From Paraburkholderia sp. BL9I2N2 (GTDB taxonomy: Bacteria > Pseudomonadota > Gammaproteobacteria > Burkholderiales > Burkholderiaceae), in the NCBI RefSeq assembly GCF_004339745.1, contig NZ_SMGP01000001.1, positions 1,736,001-1,800,000 on the forward strand: a stretch of 64,000 bases of DNA, read 5' to 3'. Below are positions 27,488 to 35,065 of the stretch, piece after piece (the stretch's first letter is position 1; every line of letters begins with the position of its first letter). The notes below the pieces were generated by a model. It was not told the DNA's origin, made no database searches, and worked only from the letters and a program-made list of their open reading frames with translations. The position numbers were made by a program, and so were the translations under genes.

Positions 27488-27660
27488 GTGGAATACAACC
27501 AGTTGCGCGCTTTAGTGGCCATTGCCCAGCACGGCAGCATCCGCGCCGCGGCCAAGACGGTGTGCCTGTCCCAGCCCGCGTTGACCAAGGCGATCCGCGA
27601 ACTCGACCAGGAATTGGGCGTGCCGCTCGTGACACGCAGCGCGCGCGGCGCGCAACTCGA
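27488..27660 (+). pseudogene. Truncated LysR-family regulator (N-terminal HTH only)
   Basis: From GTG 27488 the frame encodes MEYNQLRALVAIAQHGSIR, then AAAKTVCLSQPALTKAIREL and the LGVPLVTRSARG turn: a nearly complete LysR winged-helix DNA-binding domain of ~58 residues. The match to LysR is lost after about 27660, the frame runs on to 27805 in unrelated sequence, and no effector-binding domain exists. Together with the adjoining transglycosylase fragment this marks a deletion or recombination scar. Confidence 0.7.
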
Positions 27661-27756
27661 CAGTTTCGTCGAAGCTGTCACCTCAGGCGCCGCTTTTTCA
27701 ATTCGACACCGATCGTGCGGACGTCGCATGAGCAGTCCACGTGCCGCGATCATGCA

Positions 27757-28296
27757 TCAATGCGATGCCGCACGTTTGATGCGATGGAAGTTACGGTCGA
27801 AGTAGATCAAGCCATCGCCATCGCGTCGTACGCTAATGCGTGTGGTCTTCACGAACATCACCGAGTGCGAGCCGACTTCCTTCAGGTCGACGATCTCGCC
27901 TTGCAGACTCGCCAGCGCGTCGCGCAAGACCGGCACGCCGTGCGTGCCTTCGTCCCAGATGGGCCAGCCAAAGCGTTCTTCCATCGGCACCTGGGTCATG
28001 CCCGCGAAGTGGCGCGCGAGCAGTTCGTGCTCGCCAGGCAGCACGTTGATGCAAACATGCCGGTTGCTTTGGAAGGTCGCGTGCATGGCGCTCGACCGGT
28101 TCAGGCAGACGAGCAACGTAGGCGGCGTATCGGTGACCGAGCACACGGCGCTCGCGGTGACGCCGCATCGTCCATGCGGGCCCGCTGTCGTGATCACGTT
28201 GACGGCGGCGCTGAGGTGCGCCATGGCTTGACGGAATTGCTGTTTCGCGTCCATGTGAGCTTCGGCGTCGGGAGTCGCGTGTTGGGTCGGCGTCAT
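27757..28296 (-). CDS. iacG: IacG flavin reductase (HpaC/RutF family)
   Basis: 179 residues, flavin reductase domain (~20-170): MAHLSAAVNVITTAGPHGRCGVTASAVCSVTDTPPTLLVCLNRSS in its first half (motifs VTASAVCSV and PPTLLVCLNR), then HVCINVLPGEH. It would supply reduced FAD to the oxygenase component IacA for attack on indole-3-acetate. The gene is monocistronic, divergent from the response regulator across 256 bases. Assignment to iac rests on family plus the complete set of other iac genes nearby. Confidence 0.85.
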   Translation of the reverse strand: MTPTQHATPDAEAHMDAKQQFRQAMAHLSAAVNVITTAGPHGRCGVTASAVCSVTDTPPTLLVCLNRSSAMHATFQSNRHVCINVLPGEHELLARHFAGMTQVPMEERFGWPIWDEGTHGVPVLRDALASLQGEIVDLKEVGSHSVMFVKTTRISVRRDGDGLIYFDRNFHRIKRAASH

Positions 28297-28462
28297 CGTT
28301 CGGGTTCCTGGGCTGATCTCGTGTGATTGGATTCAAGCGTAAGCAATCCCCGCGGAAAATAAAATCCGCGCGAGCGGTAGCCGGGCAGCCGTGTTTCCCA
28401 GTCCGTCTAAAGCTTTCCCCAATGCATCGCCGAATGTTGGGCTGATAGGCAAAACAAAGCGC

Positions 28463-28480
28463 CATTTCAGGGTAACTATC
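28463..28480 (+). promoter_or_regulatory. Candidate operator shared with iacA/kinase spacer
   Basis: The 18 bases catttcagggtaactatc in the iacG/response-regulator spacer match cagttttaggtaacgctc in the iacA/histidine-kinase spacer (33450-33467) at 12 of 18 positions, including an identical GGTAAC core. Both spacers are divergent and next to genes of the same two-component system, so this could be the response-regulator site. Judged by eye only. Confidence 0.3.
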
Positions 28481-28552
28481 GCTTTGCAGCGCTTTTTCCG
28501 CTGGTTATGATGGGCCAGTAATACGCTTCGAATCGCATCTAAAACTACCCCC

Positions 28553-29215
28553 ATGCCCCAGCCTTCGCAGTCCGCCACACCCCTCGCACCGATCGTGTAC
28601 ATCGTCGACGACGACAGCGGCATGCGCACGTCGCTTGCGTGGCTGCTCGAATCGGTTGGCGTGAAGTCGGCGGGTTTTCCGAATGCCGGTGAGTTTCTCG
28701 GCGCGTTCGATCCGGACGTGCCTGCCTGTCTCGTGCTCGACGTGCGCATGCCCGAGCAAAGCGGCTTCGACGTGCAAGCGGAATTGAATCGTCGCGGCGC
28801 CACGTTGCCGATCATTTTCGTCAGCGGCCACGGCGATATTCCGATGTCGGTGCGCGCGTTGCAAAACGGCGCGATCGATTTCGTCGAGAAACCGTATAAC
28901 TCGCAGCAGATGCTCGACCGCGTGCAAAGTGCGCTGAAGCTCGCCGCTCAACGTCACGTGGCCGCCCAGAAGCAGCGCGAGTTGCGCAAGCGGATCGAGT
29001 CGCTGACCGCGCGTGAAAAAGAGGTATTGCGCGGCGTGATCGACGGCAAGGGCAGCAAGCGCATTGCCAGCGATCTGTCGATCAGCGTGAAGACCGTCGA
29101 CGTGCATCGCGCGAGCATCAAGGACAAACTCGGCGCGGCCTCGATCGCGATGCTGGTGCGCGAGGTGATGGCGGTGTGGGATCAGGATGCGGACACAGGC
29201 GGCATGCAGCGTTGA
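28553..29215 (+). CDS. FixJ/LuxR-type response regulator of iac cluster
   Basis: 220 residues. Receiver domain ~13-128: acidic DDD at 19-21, phosphoacceptor Asp63 in LVLDVRMP, and Lys113 in DFVEKPYN. LuxR-type helix-turn-helix at ~150-215 (LTAREKEVLRGVIDGKGSKRI, quoted in part, and SVKTVDVHRASIKDKL). Its likely partner is the PAS histidine kinase at 33562-35058. In P. phytofirmans a two-component system in this position responds to indole-3-acetate. It is convergent with iacE. Confidence 0.92.
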   Translation: MPQPSQSATPLAPIVYIVDDDSGMRTSLAWLLESVGVKSAGFPNAGEFLGAFDPDVPACLVLDVRMPEQSGFDVQAELNRRGATLPIIFVSGHGDIPMSVRALQNGAIDFVEKPYNSQQMLDRVQSALKLAAQRHVAAQKQRELRKRIESLTAREKEVLRGVIDGKGSKRIASDLSISVKTVDVHRASIKDKLGAASIAMLVREVMAVWDQDADTGGMQR

Positions 29216-29247
29216 AGCATGCCGCGCTGGTGTGCACGCCCATCGGC

Positions 29248-29991
29248 TTAGCGCATGAACAGGCCGCCGTTCACATCCCAGCACGCGCCGTTCGCGAAGT
29301 AAGCATTTTCCGCGGCGAGCATCACGGCTACGTCGGCGACATAGTCCGCTGAGCCTAGACGTCCGGCTGGAATGTTCGCGATCACTGCCTTCAGTTTGTC
29401 GGGGGCCACGCTTTCATGCACGATCGGCAGATCCATCGGTCCAGGCGAAATGGCGTTGACGGTCACGCCCGCAGCGCCGAGATCGCGCGCGAAGACCTTG
29501 GTGAGCGTGATCACACCGCCTTTCGCGGCCGCATAATGCGCGCCGGTTGCCGAGCCACCGTTCTGTCCCGCGAGCGACGCGATGTTGACGATACGGCCCG
29601 TGCCCGCGTCGGCGAAATGCTGGCCGAACACCTGACAGCCGAACAGCACGCTGCGCAAGTTCACGTTGATCACCTGATCGAATTGTTCCGCGGTAATGTC
29701 CATCACGGACACGACTTTCGAGGCGCCTGCGTTGTTGACCAACGCGTCGACGCGGCCCCAGCGCTGCAGGATCGCGTCGCGCGCTGCGATGAACGCGGCT
29801 TTCGCGGTCACGTCGAGATTCAGCGCGAAAGCCATGGAACCGTCGGCGCTCAGATCGCGCGCGAGAGCTTGCGCGGCATCGAACGCGATATCGCCGATGG
29901 CGACCGCGTAACCCGCCGCATGAAAGCGCGTCGCGATCGCGGCACCCAGGCCGCGCGCCGCGCCGGTGACTAGAACGACTCTTTTCTGCAT
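29248..29991 (-). CDS. iacE: IacE short-chain dehydrogenase/reductase
   Basis: 247 residues from the ATG at 29991. Classical SDR: cofactor motif TGAARGLGAAIA near residue 9, NNAGA near 89, catalytic Ser in IVNIASLAG with Y-x-x-x-K as YAAAK near 151, and ISPGPMDLP near 184. It belongs to the iacABIHE string and is last on the minus strand, 74 bases after iacH. The frame is open much further upstream (to 30642) but that part is antisense-like shadow of iacH. Confidence 0.86.
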   Translation of the reverse strand: MQKRVVLVTGAARGLGAAIATRFHAAGYAVAIGDIAFDAAQALARDLSADGSMAFALNLDVTAKAAFIAARDAILQRWGRVDALVNNAGASKVVSVMDITAEQFDQVINVNLRSVLFGCQVFGQHFADAGTGRIVNIASLAGQNGGSATGAHYAAAKGGVITLTKVFARDLGAAGVTVNAISPGPMDLPIVHESVAPDKLKAVIANIPAGRLGSADYVADVAVMLAAENAYFANGACWDVNGGLFMR

Positions 29992-30065
29992 TGCATCCAC
30001 TCCACTTCGCTTCACTTCGAGAAATCGGCCGCCGTTCGAACGGCCCGAGGCATGGCTCAAGCGAT

Positions 30066-31190
30066 TCAAGCGGCGAGGGCGGCCTCGAAACGCGCCGCGA
30101 TCGCGCACACCTGCTCGTCCTGACCCTTGCGTCCGACGATCTGCAGACCTGCCTTGAGCGGCGAACCGCCGATCGGCAGCGGCAAACTCAATGCGGGATG
30201 GCCACTCAGATTGAACGGCCGGATCAGCGACGACATCGCGATCACCGACTTGCCGCCGCGTGCTTCGTCGAGTGTGATCGGCAGGGCGGGCAGCGTGGGG
30301 AGAATCAGCACGTCGACATTGCTTAAAGCGTGATCGACTTCCGCGGTGAAGTCGCGGCGCACCTGTTCGGCCGCATCGAGTTGCGCGGCGGTGGTGTTGG
30401 CCGCGGCGCGCAGGCGCGCGTCGAGATCCGCGCCGAGCTTGCCACTGGCGACCAGATGACCGAACGCGCGCGAAGTCTCGACATTGATGACCGCGACGCC
30501 CGCGTCGAACGCGGCGGCGAGGCCGGCGAGCGGCAGCGCGTGCGCGGTGCAGCCGGCTTGATCGGCGGCGCGTGTCACAGCTTCGAGGATCTCGGGCGCG
30601 GCGTCGGCCTGCACGATGCCGACTTTGCACGCGCCTTGCCACGCGTGCGCGGCGTTCGCATCGAAGTTAGCGGCGATGGCCTGCATCGCGGCAACGAGCA
30701 TGCGCATGTCACGTGCAAACGGTCCAACGCAATCGAGCGTGGACTCTCGCGGCGCCACGCCGAGTCGCGACACGCGCCCGAAGGTGGGCTTCAAACCGAT
30801 CACGCCGCAACATGCGGCGGGGCCGCGAATCGAGCCGCCGGTGTCGGTGCCGAGCGCGGCGTCGGCGAGCTTCAGTCCGACTGCCGCCGCCGATCCGCTC
30901 GACGATCCGCCCGGAATGCGCGCCGCGTCCTGCGGATTCTGCGGCGTGCCGGTGTAGTCGTTGATGCCGGTCATGCCGAACGCCAGCTCATGCATGTTCG
31001 CTTTGCCGACGATGTGCCAGCCGGCCGCGAGCAATCGTTCGACGACTTCGGCATGCTTTTGCGCGGGCGGCGTGTCGGCCAGTGCGCGGCTCGCGGCGAT
31101 GGTGGCGTAACCGGCGATGTCGATCGTGTCCTTGATCGCGATGCTCGGGCCGGTGCCGCCTAACGACAGCGTCTGGATAAACTCGTTCAT
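30066..31190 (-). CDS. iacH: IacH amidase-signature family protein
   Basis: 374 residues from ATG 31190. Amidase-signature fold with the Ser-cisSer-Lys triad: Lys20 in SIAIKDTIDIAG, the cis-Ser in RIPGGSSSGSAAAVG (96-97) and nucleophile Ser120 in GTDTGGSIRGPA. It is shorter than the usual 450-500 residues, mainly by lacking part of the region between the core and the C-terminus. In the iac set this hydrolase acts on late side-chain intermediates; the exact step is not evident from sequence. The start overlaps the iacI stop by 4 bases. Confidence 0.87.
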   Translation of the reverse strand: MNEFIQTLSLGGTGPSIAIKDTIDIAGYATIAASRALADTPPAQKHAEVVERLLAAGWHIVGKANMHELAFGMTGINDYTGTPQNPQDAARIPGGSSSGSAAAVGLKLADAALGTDTGGSIRGPAACCGVIGLKPTFGRVSRLGVAPRESTLDCVGPFARDMRMLVAAMQAIAANFDANAAHAWQGACKVGIVQADAAPEILEAVTRAADQAGCTAHALPLAGLAAAFDAGVAVINVETSRAFGHLVASGKLGADLDARLRAAANTTAAQLDAAEQVRRDFTAEVDHALSNVDVLILPTLPALPITLDEARGGKSVIAMSSLIRPFNLSGHPALSLPLPIGGSPLKAGLQIVGRKGQDEQVCAIAARFEAALAA

Positions 31191-31702
31191 GGGTGCGGTT
31201 TCCTTGCATTGACTTGCCACGGCGCGTCGAACAGGCGCTCCGTGCGAAAGTGCGTGATGAGCCAGTCGCGGCCGTTGCCGGCAGGCGCGAAATCCACTTC
31301 CAGGCGCGCCGAGATCAGTTCGGCTTGCGCATCGACATAGCCAGACGCTTGCAGCATGATCCAGCGGCCTTTCGCGCTCGCGCCTTGCACGTCGATAGTT
31401 TCCGACGTGAGGAAGTGCACGTTCACCGAGAAATGCGGCGAGGGCGGCAGGTAGCGCGTGAGCATCGCGAGAATTTCAGCGTGGCCCGTCAGGCGGCCGA
31501 ACTTGTTCGCGTACTGTGGGCCGATGCCTTCCCAGATCGCGTCGGTGGAGAACAGCGCCGCGAGCGTCTCGTCTTCGAGCGCGCCGGACGGCACGTCGCA
31601 TAGCGCCATATAGCGCGCCATCGTGCGGCGCACGGCCGATTCGGCTTCGAGCGCGGCGAGCCGTTCGGTCAATATGGCAAGCGTATCCTGGTTCGCCTTC
31701 AT
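31187..31702 (-). CDS. iacI: IacI SnoaL-like/NTF2-fold protein
   Basis: 171 residues from ATG 31702 (an upstream in-frame ATG at 31729 would overlap iacB). NTF2/SnoaL-like fold: helical start LAALEAESAVRRTMARYMAL, then FSTDAIWEGIGP, a GHAEILAMLTRYLPPSPHF segment and C-terminal beta strands. Such proteins are small hydroxylase- or isomerase-type enzymes; IacI has been tied to early indole-3-acetate turnover in other bacteria. ATGA overlap with iacH, 10 bases after iacB. Confidence 0.84.
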   Translation of the reverse strand: MKANQDTLAILTERLAALEAESAVRRTMARYMALCDVPSGALEDETLAALFSTDAIWEGIGPQYANKFGRLTGHAEILAMLTRYLPPSPHFSVNVHFLTSETIDVQGASAKGRWIMLQASGYVDAQAELISARLEVDFAPAGNGRDWLITHFRTERLFDAPWQVNARKPHP

Positions 31703-31712
31703 TGCGGCACGC

Positions 31713-32090
31713 TCAAGCGGCGTTGGCATGTTGCGGCGGCACTTGCAGCGCACGTCCGACACGCGCTTCGATCTTGCCATAGCGCCACAGGTTGTACTCG
31801 CCCACCGGCGTGGTGCGATACAGATTGCACACGGCTACGGTGGTGTCGAAATCGCGCACGTCGGCCATGATATAGAAGGTCCAAGGCGAGTTGTCGGCAT
31901 GGCCTACCGTGAGGCGGTCGTCGTCCATGATGCCGAGCACCTTGACGCCTTCCATCGCTTCGATCGCGGCCAGCATCTTGCCGTAAGCCTGCCAGACTTC
32001 GCCGATCTGTTCGCGCGGCAAGTCGAAGAAATTCTGCGTGACGCCGCAGCAGAACAGAACACGCAGCGGCAGCGTTGAAGTATCGGACAT
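31713..32090 (-). CDS. iacB: IacB small protein of the iac operon
   Basis: 125 residues from ATG 32090, with AAGGA nine bases upstream. Soluble, no signal peptide. Features: LRVLFCCGVTQNF near residue 8, WTFYIMADVRDF near 68 and VCNLYRTTPVGEYNLWRYGKIEARVG near the end (core YNLWRYGKIEARVG). The beta-alpha ferredoxin-like pattern suggests a dimeric alpha+beta barrel fold. No enzymatic function is obvious; identification rests on place between iacA and iacI. Confidence 0.8.
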   Translation of the reverse strand: MSDTSTLPLRVLFCCGVTQNFFDLPREQIGEVWQAYGKMLAAIEAMEGVKVLGIMDDDRLTVGHADNSPWTFYIMADVRDFDTTVAVCNLYRTTPVGEYNLWRYGKIEARVGRALQVPPQHANAA

Positions 32091-32149
32091 GAGGTGTTGT
32101 TCCTTGCAATCGCAGTTATGTTGTGGATTGTGATCGATCAGAAAATGGC

Positions 32150-33322
32150 TTACAGGTAGCCCGGAATCGGCGGCACGCCCACGAACACCGCGCCGGCGCC
32201 GTCGTAGTTGCCTTCGCCGAGAAACGCGTGCTGCGTTACGACCATCGAGTCGCGCAACAGGCGCTGCAACGGATGCGAGCGATAAATCGCCATCGTGCCG
32301 CCGAGCCGGTAAGCGCGCTGCACGACATCGGCGCCTTCGCGGGCGATCTGCGTCGCCGAGAGGCGCAGCAGGCTCACCTGGTCGGCGGTGACGGGATTGC
32401 CGGCGAGGATCGATTGCCACACTTCATTGGTCGTGTCGTAGAAAAATGCACGAGCCGAGCGCAGTTGTGCCTCCGCTTTCGCGAGTTCGATGCGGTAGTA
32501 AGCGCGGTCGGCGAGTTGCGGCGCGCCGGTCGTGGTCTTGCGACCGCCGGCCATGTGGTTGGCGACGTCGAGCGCGGCGCGCGCGAGGCCGAGGTTGACC
32601 ACGGCGAGCACTTGCGCGGCGTAGGCGATAGTCGGGTAGCGATACAGCGGCTCGTCCACGCAGGGTTCGCCGCCGCGTACGAAGGTCCAATCGTCGGCGA
32701 CGAACTGGTCGGAGACGCGCAGATCGTGGCTGCCGGTGCCCTGCATCCCGACCACGTCCCAGTTTTCGACGATCTCCACCTGATGCGGACGGAACACGGC
32801 CGTACGCGGTTTGCCGCCGGTGCAAGGGGCGCCGGCGCCGATGCCCACGCCGAGCCAGTCCGCGCCTTTGCAGCCGCTCGCGAACTTCCACGTGCCGTTC
32901 ACACGCCAGCCGCCTTCCGCGGGCTGCGCCGGTTGCACCGGAAAGAGACCGCCCGCGAACACCTGATCGGGGCCGTCGGCGTAGATTTCCGCCTGGGTGT
33001 GCAGCGGTAGCGCCGCCAGGTAGACATTGGCCGAGCCGAAGCTCGCGACCCACGCCGCTGAGCCATCCGCTACCGCGATGCGCTCGATCATGTCGAGAAA
33101 CGCGGCGGGCGCGAGCGCGTCGCCGCCGAAACGTCGCGGCGTGGCAGCGCGATAGACGCCCGCGCGCTTGAGCTTGGCGATCACGTCGCGCGGCACATGC
33201 GAGAGACGGTCGAACTCGTCGCGGCGCGCGGCGATCTCGGCGATCACTTCGTCGAGCGTCAAACGGGCGGCATTCGATGGGCTCGATTGATCGGCAGCAA
33301 CGGCGGTGGCGGTGTCGGACAT
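32150..33322 (-). CDS. iacA: IacA flavin-dependent oxygenase (acyl-CoA dehydrogenase fold)
   Basis: 390 residues from ATG 33322, with AGGAG ten bases upstream. Acyl-CoA-dehydrogenase-like fold of two-component flavin monooxygenases: LKRAGVYRAATPRRFGG near residue 54, IAVADGSAAWV near 84, and the WKFASGCKGADW flavin-site segment near 151. It lacks signs of CoA-ester chemistry in context and sits with a flavin reductase (iacG). IacA starts indole-3-acetate breakdown by oxygenating the indole ring. First gene of the minus-strand iacABIHE string, divergent from the histidine kinase. Confidence 0.88.
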   Translation of the reverse strand: MSDTATAVAADQSSPSNAARLTLDEVIAEIAARRDEFDRLSHVPRDVIAKLKRAGVYRAATPRRFGGDALAPAAFLDMIERIAVADGSAAWVASFGSANVYLAALPLHTQAEIYADGPDQVFAGGLFPVQPAQPAEGGWRVNGTWKFASGCKGADWLGVGIGAGAPCTGGKPRTAVFRPHQVEIVENWDVVGMQGTGSHDLRVSDQFVADDWTFVRGGEPCVDEPLYRYPTIAYAAQVLAVVNLGLARAALDVANHMAGGRKTTTGAPQLADRAYYRIELAKAEAQLRSARAFFYDTTNEVWQSILAGNPVTADQVSLLRLSATQIAREGADVVQRAYRLGGTMAIYRSHPLQRLLRDSMVVTQHAFLGEGNYDGAGAVFVGVPPIPGYL

Positions 33323-33449
33323 GATGGGGTTTCTCCTTGATTCGTTATTGGCTCGAACTCGCGGCGCGTTGGTGCTCGACATGACGCGCCGTGCAGGTTC
33401 AGACCAGTCTAGAAATGCAAAAAGAACGCTTCAATTGGGACGCGGGCCT

Positions 33450-33467
33450 CAGTTTTAGGTAACGCTC
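33450..33467 (+). promoter_or_regulatory. Candidate operator in iacA/kinase spacer
   Basis: The 18 bases cagttttaggtaacgctc share 12 of 18 positions with the site at 28463 in the iacG/response-regulator spacer. A second element, catctaaag (33474-33482), recalls gtctaaag in the first spacer. Regulatory role is inference. Confidence 0.3.
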
Positions 33468-33561
33468 CGGGTTCATCTAAAGAAATCTTCAGACGCGCAA
33501 TGCGCGCACTGGTGTTATGTTTCTGCCCATACGTGATCGAACCTGTGTGCCGTACCACCCG

Positions 33562-35058
33562 ATGAATTTCCCCGCCGAAGAAGACTTCCACCGCCTGCTC
33601 GACGCGCTCACGCTGTGCGTGCTGCTGCACGACGCCGACACCAAGGCGATCGTGTGGGCCAATCGCGCGGCCTGCGAGGCGCTCGGCTTTACGCTCGCCG
33701 AATTGTTGCCGCTCAAGGCGAAGGACATGACGCGTCCGGTGCCGAAGTACCGCCGCGAGATCGGCGTCGGCGCGATGGATCGTTCGATCACCGAAGGCCC
33801 GCAGGTGTACGAGTGGTGTTACCGCTCGCGCACCGGTGCCGACATGTTGTCCGAAGCGATCGCCACTTACGTGCCACTGCGTGAGCGCGCGGTGGTGATG
33901 GTGCAGTTCCGCGATATCAGCGCCGAAGACACACTCAAGCAAACGCTGCGCCGCTACGAATCGCGGCTGCGCGAATTCATGCAGGATCTCGGCGAAGGCG
34001 TCGCGGTGCTGACGCCCACGGGCGAAGTGGAGTTCGTCAGCGAGTCCGGCCGGCGCGTGCTCGGCCTGGAAGAGGGCGCGCCGATGGGGGACGTGCTCGA
34101 CTATTGCAGTGAGCCAGACCGCAGGCGTCTGCTCGACCAGCTTGCCGACGCACCGCGGATTCAACCGTCGGCGCCGCAGCGTTACCGCATCACGCGTCGC
34201 GACGGTACGGCGGGCTGGCTGCGCATTACGTGCCGGCGTATCGAGATCGAAAACGACCTGAATGGGCGGCTGCTGCACTTTCGCGACGTGACGGACGAAG
34301 TCGCCGTCGAAGAAGCGCGGCGCAACGAAGCGCGTTTGCTCGAATATGCGGGGCGTTACAACGCGATGGGGGAAATGGCGACAGCGATCGCCCATGAACT
34401 GAGCCAGCCGCTTGCTGCCGTGCGCAACTTTATCGAAGGCGCGATCCGGCGGCTCGCGCAACCCGCTTCGATCGACGACGCCGTGTGGGGCCTGCGCAGC
34501 GCCGATCGTCAGGCGGAACATGCGGCGTTGATTATCAAGAGCGTGCGCGATTACATCGTCAAGCGCGAGCCGAGCGAGACTCATGCGGACCTGCGCGAGG
34601 TGCTTGCGGATGTGGCGTACTTCATCGAACTGCGTGCTCGCGAGGCGAGTGTGACGCTCAAGATCGAGCAGGCGCCGGAGCCGCTGCCTGTCTATGTCGA
34701 GCGCGTGTTGATCGGGCAGGTGGTGTTGAATCTGGCCTTCAACGCGATCGAAGCGCTTGGAGAAGGGGTCAACGAAGGCGCGGCAGCGCGGCGTCGGGAG
34801 CTTCGCCTCGTCACGCACCTGCGCGGCAAGTACGCGATCGCCCAGGTGATCGATAACGGCCCAGGCGTTCCCGCCGATGCACACGGCCGGCTCTTCGACG
34901 GCTTCTCTTCGTCGAAAGCGGGCGGAAATGGCATCGGGCTTTCGCTGTGCAAGAACATCGTCACGCGGCACGGCGGCGAGATCTGGGCGAAACCGGCGCA
35001 GCAAGGCGGGCTCGAATGCAGCTTCTCGCTTCCTCTCGTCGCCGCGCCGCCCGGCTGA
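33562..35058 (+). CDS. Soluble PAS-domain sensor histidine kinase of iac cluster
   Basis: 498 residues from ATG 33562; an in-frame ATG at 33517 would add 15 residues. Two PAS domains (~8-120, starting FHRLLDALTLCVLLHDADTK, and ~130-250) precede the kinase core: H-box AIAHELSQPLAAVRNFIEG, N-box LNLAFNAIEAL, G1 VIDNGPGVP and G2 GGNGIGLSLCKNI. No transmembrane segment is visible, so it should sense a cytoplasmic ligand, probably indole-3-acetate or an early product. Convergent with the MFS gene 7 bases away; partner of the regulator at 28553. Confidence 0.9.
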   Translation: MNFPAEEDFHRLLDALTLCVLLHDADTKAIVWANRAACEALGFTLAELLPLKAKDMTRPVPKYRREIGVGAMDRSITEGPQVYEWCYRSRTGADMLSEAIATYVPLRERAVVMVQFRDISAEDTLKQTLRRYESRLREFMQDLGEGVAVLTPTGEVEFVSESGRRVLGLEEGAPMGDVLDYCSEPDRRRLLDQLADAPRIQPSAPQRYRITRRDGTAGWLRITCRRIEIENDLNGRLLHFRDVTDEVAVEEARRNEARLLEYAGRYNAMGEMATAIAHELSQPLAAVRNFIEGAIRRLAQPASIDDAVWGLRSADRQAEHAALIIKSVRDYIVKREPSETHADLREVLADVAYFIELRAREASVTLKIEQAPEPLPVYVERVLIGQVVLNLAFNAIEALGEGVNEGAAARRRELRLVTHLRGKYAIAQVIDNGPGVPADAHGRLFDGFSSSKAGGNGIGLSLCKNIVTRHGGEIWAKPAQQGGLECSFSLPLVAAPPG

Positions 35059-35065
35059 TCGCAGC

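Noticed and set aside
27193..28326. 377-codon plus-strand frame spanning the debris and iacG
   Set aside because: Only its first ~95 codons have family resemblance; the rest is antisense to iacG. Annotated as a truncated fragment instead.
29992..30642. 5' extension of the iacE frame
   Set aside because: It overlaps iacH out of frame, is Arg-rich and has no SDR features; the SDR begins at 29991.
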